From Paracyclopina nana (taxonomy: Eukaryota; Arthropoda; Copepoda; Cyclopoida; Cyclopettidae), in contig JAGUCH010000003.1 of NCBI GenBank assembly GCA_019096065.1, positions 10,602,001 through 10,666,000 on the forward strand: DNA of 64,000 nt, given 5' to 3'. Shown here piece by piece: positions 49,101 to 60,214 of the stretch. The translations under genes and the position numbers were made by a program. Every line of letters begins with the position of its first letter. Position 1 is the stretch's first letter. The notes beneath the pieces were generated by a model that saw only the letters and a program-made list of their open reading frames with translations, was not told the DNA's origin and ran no database searches.

Positions 49101-52100
49101 GCAGCGCTTAGAAAAAGGCATAAAATTCTTGCAGCATTTCAGCTTTCGCAATTTGTCCACCAAGCCACATTAAATTGATAGGAATTGCATTCATTATTGA
49201 TGATGATTTTTTTTCAAATGATCTCAAGTGACCATCATCGGATTCTACGAGCCAAATTGAAAGGGAACGGTAGAATGGATGGCCAAGGTTAAATTTCTGA
49301 TGCTGCTGCTGCGGTTGAAAAGTTTCTACATCTTTTTGGCAATTGTGGAGCTCTTGTGTCAGCAACTTGAAAATTATTAAGGTAAATCCATGGCAAGGCC
49401 ATCATCACCTGCCCTCATCCTTAATTTCTTCTTCTGCTATTTTATGGCGCATCAAACAAATCGCGACCTTTCTATTCACCAAGCGCGTTCGTTCACAGGA
49501 CAAAAATGGCCCTTCAAGGCCAAATCTTGAGCCTATGCATTATTGGGCTATAATCATCAGCCCATTTCGCCCAATGTCCCATGTTAACACACAAATTACG
49601 CGGAAGATGGCGCTGCTGAGACACACCCCAGCTAATTAGGCCGCCGTGCCGGTACACCGAGCGTCAGCTGTACACAACAGCAGCCACAGCGCCACCTGGC
49701 GGAGAAATTCGTGCTAACACTAATGTACAGCCATAAAAGTGTCACAGTCATCCTTGAACGGGGCTATTTTTAAGAATTCCACTGGGAATTCAAGGTATTC
49801 TACGTCGTCGACGACGACGATGCACGCGCATACAGCGATCTGAAACGAAGAAATTCCTGGCTGAGCCGCGTGATTTTCGTCAATATCCTTCTTTCTCTTT
49901 TCTCTCACTAGCTCGAAGGCAGATCCGTGATCACGGCTTCTCAAGAGGCCAAAAGTGATTCGCTCTGAAATGGCAAAAGGTCAGGCAGACGAAAAATTAG
50001 CAGAAATTAGAATATAATGTATAAAGAACAGGTTTTCAATCTTGCTTCTTCTGCTGCTTTGAAGAAAATTTTTAGCTCTGCATGGGTCATAGGGTGTTAA
50101 TTACGAAGATACCCCGCGAGGGCAAATTTCCAATTATAGGTCTTGACAATTTGCATTTCTACTTTCAATCAGCCTAATCGGTAGTGTGAAAGTTTTTTTA
50201 ATGGTGATTGCTACATAGCTCGTAATGGCAAAAGTGAAGGTGCGAAAATAGGCTTTATCCTCCTTAAATCATGTTGGGACAAATGATCAAGGCGTGCAAA
50301 GCCATTACAGCAAAGATGCTTATACAGCACTAGTATTTAAAGAGTATGACTAATAACATCTTTGAACAATTGCTTGGCGTGCTATTTGGCCAGAAGAAAG
50401 TTTACCTACTGACCGACTGACCATCAAAAAATGGTAACAGCCGTTGTACGAATTGTTGAACAGCCAACAGAGCTCTCAGCCAAATGGCAAAATAATTGCT
50501 GCAAGGGTGCAAAAAATTGTAAATTTTGTAAATCCCATTTTCCAAGTCAGAAGAATCCAGCCAGGCAAACGCCAGAGATAATTGCCCTGAAATGGCACTT
50601 TTATGAAAATAAATAATGACTGATTGCAATCAGCAGGAAAAAACGCGGCTATGCTGTATTTTTTACATAGAAGCCAAAATAGACAACTGCATCCATTCTT
50701 GGAGCAGATGTGTGACGTGATGCAAGAATGTTAATAAAAAAACATGCTACAAAAGATTTCATCAGCTATAGCAGCAGAAAAAAAGAGTTTCTTCATGAAA
50801 TGTGCAAATCCTGGATTTATTTGAGCTTTCCCATATTGTCACAGGATTCTAAGGGCATGGCTCTGGCGGAAGGCTAAAAGAGAAACTCATTTCCGTAAAT
50901 CAACCCCAGTGCGCCATGCGATGATCTTCTTCTCATCATCATCATTTGTGAAAGAGAAATCGACTTCTGCTTCTTCCATTCGGTGAAATTGGGCTACATT
51001 GCATTGTGGACTTGTTGTTGTTGCCTCATTTTGACGAGAATTCAATTTGGGTGCCAAGGCATTTTTGGGCCAATGGATTTTTAATTTTGGTTCAGTAGGT
51101 CAACAACTGAGCTGGAGCATCTCATGATTAATTCACTAGACTTTTGTTCATGCATTAAGAATGCCTTAAGGTATGGAAAAACTTTTCTTAAGGAACAGTG
51201 AATCTGTTGCTGACTGCCACTCTACGAGTTCAGCTGGAGGCCGAGCAGCGTTTTTAATGGCAATTTGTGCCATTTTGTCCCATGTTTTCCAGCTTTTTTT
51301 AAAAACAAACTGGCTTTCTTAACGTTTCTTTGATAAGAGATGAAATTTGCCTATTGATTTTACTCAAAATGACCTAAATGCGGAGCGCCTAGTTGCCCAA
51401 CTTTGATTTGTTTACTTTCAAGTTGGCTTAAAATCGATCTGATTTTTTGTAGTAGCTATAGCGCGCTTGTCTAAAGACAATTTTTCTCCTCTCTCAAGGT
51501 GTTTTTCGTGCATTTTCCTAAAGAGTTTGGAGTTATGCACAATAGTAGTAGTATATGCGGCGAAAAGAATACGGATGCGGACATGTTTTGCCTGCCCGAA
51601 AATGAATGAGATTTGGTGTAGTAGCAGTAGCAGAAGTAGGCGCGAGAGAAAATCAAGGTCTCAAGCCGCGAGTGTCCTGATTGATCACCAGGACTCGGTG
51701 TAAGGTCAAATTGTAGCCATCCGCGCGCAGCGTGTTGCCCCGGGCTCATCCGGACTCTTGATTTTTCGGCCATATCATCCGGAGGAGGAAGAAACGTGCG
51801 AAAACATTTCACGGCGAAAGTCCGCGCGCGGCTGAAAGTCGAAAATGTTGCAACGGCATTATTGCCAAGGAAAATGTCCATATGTCGTCGAACGAATGTC
51901 GTCGTGCCGGGCAAGAGCTAGGTGGACTTTGAGGCCTTCCTCAGCGTGGTACGTGGTCGGAAAAAGTTTTCGCACTCCCACTTCTCGCGCAGTGCCAAGT
52001 GCGAGCGACGATCGCGGCCGCTAAGCTCGGGCCGCAATGCAATCCCGAGTGCAAGTATGTCAGGCCCGCCGCCAGCTTTATTAGGCTGGGTCACCTTGTC

Positions 52101-52579
52101 TTCCAACCTCAGTGTTCAATCACCAGCCTCGTGAATCAGATCTGGAGTTTTAGTGATTCAAGAAGAAAAAAGCTGCAGCTAAAAACAAGTGAGTTGAGAG
52201 CACACTAGTAGTTGTAGTAGCTTGTCGCCGCGCGTTGAAATCTCCACGGCATTAAGCTGAATGCGAAGAGGCTCGCGGCTGGAATTTGGCTTGGAGCAAA
52301 TAGAGTGGTCAGGTAGAGGATCGGCAAATGTAGGTCACGACGGGGAAACCAAGCAACATGCATGGTCTCTCTATCGAAGCCATATGCGCGCGCGCTTGCG
52401 CGCATGCGGCGCGGCCAAGCTCGGATAGATTTTCTTCATCCGTGAACAGTTAGTCTGAGTGACGAGTCCGTTTCGAACCATCCAGCGACTCATAACTCGA
52501 GTAACTACTATTATAACTATATATAACTATCTACGTAAACGCATCTAAGATTTTTATAATTTTTTGCAGATCACTCAAA
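46177..52579. other. Long intergenic, mostly AT-rich region
   Basis: No gene recognised over 6.4 kb. Short frames (for example 47650-48074 + and 50402-50629 -) have no domain or splice support. From about 51650 to 52450 the sequence becomes GC- and CpG-rich, with open frames on both strands, and probably holds the promoter and leader exon of the gene at 52580. An acceptor ends at 52569, and a possible donor is at 52189-52190. Confidence 0.5.
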
Positions 52580-53173
52580 ATGTCTGCTCCCATGGTGGAA
52601 TTAGCGTCGGAACTCTTGGCCAGGGCCTCCTCTACTTCAGAGGTGCTCACCCTGAACCTGACCAACCTGCTCATCCTGATCGTGCTGAAGGCCATCGTTT
52701 TCGGCTTCGGCCTCTTCAGCGTCGGCTCGAGCGCGAGGTCGGCCGACGAGTCCACGGCCATCACGCAGTCCGACGTGAGCGGCGGCATGTGCTTCATCAT
52801 GTTCACCGCTGGCGCCGAGGAGAAGCTCTCCTGCATCCAGAGGACGGCCTGCGAGGACCCCAAGACGGCCTCCGACTACGCCACCGCCGCCAAGATGGTC
52901 TACAAGCTCCACAAGATGCTCGGGTAAGCAAAAAAGTCCGCCAAGGCCGAACCGCCGCGTGCATGTCGAAATTCACTTTCCCCTCCTTGGAAATCTTGCG
53001 GCTCGCCGAAGCGCGCGCGCGCGCGCGAGCTCCGTTCACGCGCAGGTGATGATAACTGTACCCTATTTTGCAGCATGAGGTTCGATGAGAAGTACGAGGT
53101 CGTGCTCAACGCCCTCGAGGACGCCAAGAACCACGCCCTCCAGGGAGGCGAATGCGCCACCTACAAGTGGTAG
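52580..53173 (+). CDS. Small protein with hydrophobic segment and cysteine module (147 aa)
   Basis: Exons 52580-52923 and 53074-53173 join as GG+C. An acceptor 11 bases before the ATG indicates a non-coding leader exon. A hydrophobic segment (about residues 27-46, LLILIVLKAIVFGFGLF) is followed by a module with SCIQRTAC, Tyr/Met-rich helical text (ATAAKMVYKLHKMLG) and GGECATYKW. The C-x5-C pair and the terminal G-x-C match the C-terminus of the gene at 38055, so the two are probably distant relatives. Codons are far more GC-rich than in neighbours. The intron contains a (CG)n run near 53010. I cannot name the family; a membrane-linked or secreted role is inference. Confidence 0.75.
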
Positions 53174-56100
53174 ATCATGCCAACCTAGAACGCGACACAG
53201 GCCGCGTGGAGCCCGCTACCCTCCTCCGCATGCCACGCCCACTATGGATGACCCCCCTCCAAAAAAAAAAAAAATTCATCAACTATTGGCTATCCGGATA
53301 CCAAAGTCAATCAGCACACACTCAATGCTCAAGACAACGGCCTCGACTAACATTCCGAGCAGTTGGGGCGTGGCGCTGACAACGAGAGGGCGGGGCCTCC
53401 ACGCAGCCAGGAAAACACCTCCCACGTTATAGTTAACATATCATCACGTTTTGCCCTCCCCCAACAACGAAACACCGAAATGTCATCCTTGCCCGCAAAC
53501 TCCATCCCGGCCGCCCCGCGGGCCCGAACGAGGTCACCCGACGAAAAAAGTCTTCCAGTCGTTTGAGAGCAGTTGTAATGGCCATGCTGGCTTATTTACG
53601 AGCAGGCAGGTCGCCGGTCGGTCGGTCGCGACTGGAAGCACCTCCATCGACCTACTTAGATCGAGCCAACCAGCGACCGTACACTGCCTATATGAACCAA
53701 CAATTCCCCATTGCGCCCCCCAGTTTTTTTGTGATGTCTGAAACACGCCCCACCCACCCCACCAAAACGACGCCGAGGAAGGAAGGGGCGTGGCCCGACG
53801 CGCTGGCGCTTTCGGCCACGCCCTTCGAATCCTCCTCTCCGCGCGTCATCGAAAGTATATACTATGTATGCTAATTATGCCCAATGATTACAACGATACA
53901 ACTACGCGCTGCACAATGAAAGTGAAAAAAGGTCATGAATTCCCAGTTGCTATTTATGCGGTCGAAACGAAGCCCCATAACCATGATATGAAAAGACTTA
54001 TGATTCTACTACATCAGTGTGTGTTGTCGGAAAGTATCACTGGATGGTCACGATCACTCCCTATGAAAATGGAGTATTGATGAATGCTCTGTGCCAAATA
54101 AACAGGAATGTCCGTAATTACCACGCGCGCCATTCATTTCGCAACTCTTGTGCCGTGAAACCACCGTAGTAATGCATGGAGTGGTCAGTCACTGTCGCAA
54201 TAGCTCCAAGCTGCCAGCTGTCACATGTGTCATGACCTTGTTTCGTGCCAGCTAGCCCACGTGGGTGTATATACTATATGTATACATAGATACCTTCGGG
54301 AAAAGTGAAAAGGAATCTCAAACATCCAACAATGCGGACATGCCTGGCTCATGGGCACATCTGTCATATATATATATAGGCTCCTTCCTTTTTTTTGGCC
54401 AATTTACTAGTACGAGCACACTTCTTTGTGGAAGGAGCATGACCGAGCGCATTTCTCCAGAGGCGTGCAACAATTGTGCGAATCAGGCGATTACGCGGAA
54501 ATTTCGCACCATTCATTCACGCTGGAATATTGGTTGGCCTCGTGGGAATTATTGAGGTAGTCCTCAGATAGGAATTATGAGATTTTTTGCAGGTGGAAAA
54601 AATGCCTTTTCAGTTGTCCTAAGGCCAAGTCACTACTATTTGTGATTTCCCCCTCCCATGCCATTTTCCTCGATGGCCTTGAGATTCGAGCCGAAGAACG
54701 CATACAATTGCGAAAATCAACAAAAGGAAGCTTTTTTCCCCCACCTCAATTTTCCCTGTCTGGTTTGCCATGAATGATGAATTGACGTGTCACTTTTAGC
54801 ACAAATAAAAATGTAAGTTTTCTTAAACGAAGTTAATTATATCTAGCTCTATTTTTTTGTGAGTGTAGAAAGTGAATTATTAATTACTGCATGGAGAGGG
54901 GCAACAAAAGTGACACTTTCATTTTAGGATTTTAATTTTAACGCAGATCTGCGTGAAGTCGTCGTTGGACGGATCATTGAACAGCCATTTTTTTGCTACT
55001 TTCTTCAGCAGCCGCACATCGATCGCGACCATTATAGAGTGGAGTCATTTGCAATGGAAAATGGCATATTTTGCAGTTTCATCATCATCACTCACCGATT
55101 GGTCAACACGATTATAAAGAAGCGCTTTAAAATTCAAGCTATGTGATTTTTTCCCCATTATGTCTAATCATATACAATTTTTTCCTCAAATACATTTTTT
55201 CAAGGCTAAGGGATTTTTTTTCAGAATCAGCAAAAAATTTTACAAATTAATCTTATATTGTACCCATTTTGTTCGAATATGGCTTCTTATATCCGGATTC
55301 ATCGCAAAGATTCCAAATTTGCAGCAACCTCGATATATATCGTTGGCAAAATCAATAAAACCCATTATATTGTGGCATGATTCCTGCTGCAAAAATAGCA
55401 TTATATTTATGAAATAAAGTTAGGGTCTTTCTAAAAAGCATGCAAAATCCTTCACATTGTACTTTTCAAAGGCCATTTACAGAAAAGCCTCGAGGCCACA
55501 AAAGAAAGGCTGTATATGTTGAAAAACTAGCGCATTCCTTCATACACATGACCCCATTTGATAAAATGGCCACTTTCGCTCCTTTATATCCTCCTGTGAG
55601 GAAAACGAGCTTGGAAGTCGAGTTGTAATGACGCATTAGGGCTGACACGTGGAAATGCCCTCGTGTTGTTGCCACACAACAATCCGAGTGCAGGTGGCCT
55701 TTCACTTTTCTTATGGGGATTTTTCAAGCACCTTTAACCACAGGGTTAATTTACTAGCACTGAAACATAAAATATAATCCCATTTTTCATGCTATTTCTC
55801 GTCCATGGATTTGTATAGATAGAAAGACATTAATTATAATTTTCTTATAAATAGCGTAAAAAACCAAAAAGAACTTTGGCTTACATAATTGAAAAACCTT
55901 TTTTTGTGAGTGTGTGTACAGAGAATTAGTTGAGAGTTGCGTGCGCGATAGTTGGTCCTCCGAAATGCGGACTTTTTTGCCTCCCTCCCCAAAGAAGTTC
56001 AAGATTAGGGACAAATACACACAAAGTTGGAGTAGCTAGAAGCAAACTTCGTGACCGCACAAATCAACTGCTCCTGAGCCTAGTTCCTGTGTTTTATGCG

Positions 56101-56527
56101 CAGTGCTATATAGCATATCCAAGGATGACCAAAAAGGTGCTCTCCAAAGAGGCATGAAAAGCTCCGCGGAGTTGCATTCCTTCTCTTCCTCAAATGGCTT
56201 GTCATGGTCCCATGGGCGCACGAAAAACTTGAGGAAAAAAAGAGAAAGCCAAATCACGACGACTTTATGTAACGTATGCCCATTTGCACTCTCAAAGCGC
56301 ATGGTGACTCGTTGAAAAGTAGGGCTGGATTCATGCATGATTTGGCCCCTTTTTTATGCATCCGCGTGCAAGCCCACATACGTACTGCTTTGCTGAAAAT
56401 ATGCATGAAGAAAAGTAGGGAATTCCGAATTGTATTACGAACGTCGATCATGAGCTCATTATTGCCGCCATTCTGGGACACGAAATCCCATTATATGCAC
56501 ATTAGTCATGACATACTATAATAGTAC

Positions 56528-56977
56528 AGGTTGCGGCCCCGAAATTGCAACAACCGCGCTACAGCCGATTCGGACCATTTGTTTACTTTTTCAGGGCAGC
56601 CCGCTGCTGGCATTTTTGGTGCCGCATTCTGTATTTATAAGGCCGTTCTCATATTGCCGGAAAAAGCTAAGCTAAGGTGAAAATAGCTAAGCTAAGGTAA
56701 AAATAGCTAAGCAAACGCTCAACATTTCAAGCAAAGTAGCTGCTTTTTGTGAATGTTGAGCGAAATAACCGGTTTTCGTTGCATAATTTTTACCTTAGCT
56801 TAGCTAATTATACCTTAGCTTAGCTTTTTCCGGCAATATGAGAACGGCCTATAAACTATAACACAGGTTGCGGCTCCGAAATTGCAACAACCGCGCTACA
56901 GCCGATTCGGCCCATTTCTTTACTTCTTCAGAGCAGCCCGCTGCAAGCTGCTTGCATTTTCGGAGCCGCATTCTGTA
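56528..56977. repeat. Direct duplication of about 110 bp flanking a small inverted-repeat element
   Basis: Copy A (about 56528-56634) and copy B (about 56863-56977) share CAGGTTGCGGC(C/T)CCGAAATT, AACCGCGCTACAGCCGATTC and GCCGCATTCTGTAT. Copy B has 13-bp inverted ends, TGCGGCTCCGAAA at 56869-56881 and its complement at 56958-56970; copy A has decayed ones. So the unit may itself be a tiny inverted-repeat element. Confidence 0.7.
56641..56849. mobile_element. 209-bp MITE-like element with 38-bp inverted ends
   Basis: Perfect inverted ends of at least 38 bp begin GGCCGTTCTCATATTGCCGG. TATAA flanks both sides (56636-56640 and 56850-56854), a probable 5-bp target duplication. Inside, AGCTAAGCTAAGGT is repeated in tandem, about 20 bp apart. 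There is no coding capacity. Confidence 0.8.
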
Positions 56978-58180
56978 TGTAGATATTAGTGTTATGCAAA
57001 AATGTGCTCATTCCTTAATACAGCAGCATAATTACTTTTGCTTGGAAAGGCCACCTTTGAGGCCTTGAAATAAAAGGTTGCATGATGAATTGCCATTTGT
57101 TCTGCATGCGGCATTATTTCAATGAGAGAGCCTTCGTACAAAAAGGCCAAGTTCATCAGCCTATGATTTGCAAGCGAAAAAAAGGCCGTCTTAAAAGTGT
57201 AATTTCTCCGGAATGCACATAAAGTTGAAAAGGTCACGATGAGGAGCAGCAGCAGAGTCGGATGCCAAAAATGGAGCAAGTAAACAGATCTTTTGGTCGA
57301 TATCTTGTAATAGAAAGCTGCTAACGAGACTCGTTATTTGCTGCTGCTGCTGTGTGTTGCCTATATTGATTGCTGCTGCTTTGTGTTCTCGCCTCAATTG
57401 TTCTCTAATTGTTGTCAACTTTCTTTACTAGCTGCCAATTTTCTGTCCTCTTTGATTAGAAGCTACTACATTTTGTCCTTCCGGACTTCATTCCTTATGC
57501 TGCTTCTTTTACAACAGTTGATGGGGAAAGGCAAATGTTAAGGCTATGAGGGGATCACAATTCATGCCAAAAAGACATTAAAAAGGACTTAATTCTCGGC
57601 CCTCTGATCAAGGCCAAGGTCGAAAAATATGAATACCAACACTGTTTTTCAATTTCAGTATAAAGCTGCGTGAACACGACTAGATTGCTTGCTTAATTTC
57701 CCGAGTCACATTTCTTTTTTGCTTTCTAGCTTGCTGTGCAACTAACTTGGAAAAAACTGTATAGGGTTGCATGCAGGACACTCAGAAAAAAGCTCGGTTA
57801 TATCAAGTGAGCTGATCTGTACAAATGCTAAATGACTTGTGTTATAACTAGTACACCAAGATCTGGGAGATGATAAAAATGTTGCCATGGAAAACCCAAC
57901 TTCTTTGCTCATTCAGCCAACCGAGCATAAACTATTAGACACATGAATTTTAATCAAGGCCTTTTCCAGCTTGCAGAAGCCGCCGAAACTCACAGAGCTT
58001 TCTCGACAAATGAGCGAAACGATTGCCTTATATACCATAATTCTACTATATATGAAATAGCGCATGTGTGCGAGAAAATTATTGGAAAGCCAAATCCAAA
58101 TTTGTTATATCAAGTACTTATTTGGCACGTACGAAACGTAGCAAATAGCTTGTGAAAAAGAGAAAGCTCGCGTATTTACG

Positions 58181-60184
58181 ATATGTATTGGGAATTCAGT
58201 GGTCGTAGTAGACATTGAGCATTGGCGCGAGACGGGCGAAAAAATGAAAAGATATACGGATGATGTTCATGGAGGATTGAGCCGTCGTTTTTTGGGCCGC
58301 GAAGGCTGCTCGCAGTTGCACTACTGCTCAGCTTATGCCCACCGTGCATTAAGTTCTTCTTCTCGAAGAAGAGGAGGACGACGAGAATGCGCCGCGGCTG
58401 AGAACATCTCGCGACTTCGGCGACGCCGACGACTTTGAAGCCGGCCTCATCATCATTGTGCATCGGCTGAGGCTGAGGCTGCAACAGCCTCGATTCCGCA
58501 AAGCACACTTTTAGATCAATTCGTCATCATATCACCATCAACTGCAGACTTTTCGGCCCAGTCGGGCTACATATCTTGAGCAGGTAAGCTATGCTTTTTT
58601 AATTACTGAAGAAGAGCTTTCTAAAATTAACAAGCTTGAGAGGTGACCAAATCAAACACCTGAGTCTGTTTCCACTCCACATCTGCTTTCTACTACTGCT
58701 ATAATAAAGTTTTGTGTGCAAAAGTTATGTGCTTAGTTGTATTATATTAAGCTTTAGTGTGTGTATAGTGGCAAGTCAGGATTTTCTGGCTGCGTTCGAG
58801 CATTCTTCTGTGGAAGAGCTCTTCTCCTCCAGTTAAGAACATTTGTGGATGTGTGCGATGATAGCTTTTTTCTCAGTTCGTGGTCCCTTAAGACCATCAG
58901 ACCTCTCCCCTTAGTTTTTTCGTGCACAGCCCAAAAAACACAGAAGATTACGGCTAAATGCCTTTGTCTACTCACAACCTTTTCAGCTCTTTTCTTAGCA
59001 TGACTGACCTGGAATGAAGTGAGCACAGTGAACATTTTTGTGTACTTTTTACAGGTCCTATACAGCTAAATGCATAAATGGGCCAGTTACTCATGCTTAT
59101 GTTTAGACCTTTCACTTCCTTTCCCCTGCACAGTGGGTTTATTTGCCGATTTCTCGCGCACGGAAAAAAGTCGCGAAATCAACGTAGCACCTTTTTCTCA
59201 TTAGTGGTAAGCTAAAAATATGCCATCCTGGCACCCGGGAGAGCAAGTAAGAGCAGCCAATTCTGGTGGATTATCAATTTATGCTATAAGCTTGACTTCC
59301 CTGACTTAGTCACTCAATTTGAGTCGTTTGGATTCAAAAGTTATGGGAGATTTCATTTTTGCTCAAATTGTGCAAAGTTGCTGTTCTACTGAATTCGCCA
59401 AAATCAACTTTTGCCCAAAAAATTTGTTTTCCTCACCAAATTTGAACCTTTATCTGTCAATAAACATTAATTTGTGCTCTTCAGGTAGCCTAGAAGTCCT
59501 ACAAATTAGAAGCTAAAAATGGGTGCTAAAATCGGAAATCTGCGATTTGACGTAATTTCTCGTGCGCGTAAAATCGGCTTTTTGATCCACTGTGCCCTGG
59601 CTTTGATTACTGAAAATGTCAATCATCTGCGGGAAAAGCTCTAAACAAAACAGCCCACACTTTTAAGAGTTTTTTTTAAAGAGAAAATGGAGAGTTGCTA
59701 TAGTGCATTTCAAGCATAAACTGTCAGTTTCAAGTTTTTCCCCTACATACACTATCACATTACACACTAGTACTAGTATGTAGTTCAAAGTTTGGTATAC
59801 TATCTTTAAGAGTGTAATGTGAAAACTTTTTCCACGTTTACTATTTATAGAAAGTAGCTTTTCAGCACACCACGAAAAAAGGGGACACGCGCATGCATAT
59901 CGGCATTACTACTATAAATATGCAGCAATTTCCTGCTGTACTACACAGCAGCAAAACCTATAAATGGTCAGCTCGTGTGTAATCCATTTTAAGGCCATTT
60001 CCAATACATCTGCGTGCAACGTATCCCGTAACCGTATAAAGTAAGGAATACTTCTGCAGTATCGAAAAGCCAATCGTTCGCACACTTTTGCTCATTTGAG
60101 CGGAAAGCCCAAAACTCCAACACGAGATCTGCAACGCGTTTCTCAGCCCTTTAAAAGTTGCATTTCACCCATTTTCTTTTTTAG
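58181..60184 (+). promoter_or_regulatory. Probable promoter, leader exon and first intron of the ankyrin-like gene
   Basis: A CpG-richer stretch ends in TTGAGCAG/GTAAGC, a strong donor at 58582/58583. An acceptor TTTTCTTTTTTAG ends at 60184, 30 bases before the ATG at 60215. I infer a non-coding first exon somewhere in 58190-58582 and a 1.6-kb first intron, which also contains the inverted-repeat element 59129-59594. Confidence 0.5.
59129..59594. mobile_element. 466-bp non-autonomous element with CACAGTG ends (Transib-like)
   Basis: Ends are CACAGTGG and CCACTGTG. The first 34 bases match the reverse complement of the last 34 at about 25 positions, including GCCGATTT and GCGCACG. CCCTG directly flanks both ends (59124-59128 and 59595-59599), a 5-bp GC-rich target duplication. 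A CACAGTG heptamer with 5-bp duplications is the pattern known for Transib/RAG-type elements. A diverged second copy lies at 33783-34137. It is non-coding. Confidence 0.7.
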
Positions 60185-60214
60185 AGGCCGGGCTGAATAA
60201 TATCATGGGAAATC

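Larger units (their letters stand above)
53174..58180. other. Intergenic region with small repeats
   Basis: 53174-53880 is GC-rich 3' UTR or spacer with overlapping frames on both strands, none with a domain. The rest is AT-rich and without supported genes, apart from the inverted-repeat structures listed at 56528-56977. Confidence 0.5.

Noticed and set aside
52637..53049. Other-frame ORFs over the 52580 gene
   Set aside because: High GC keeps several frames open; only the frame starting at 52580 has a splice-consistent, cysteine-patterned product.
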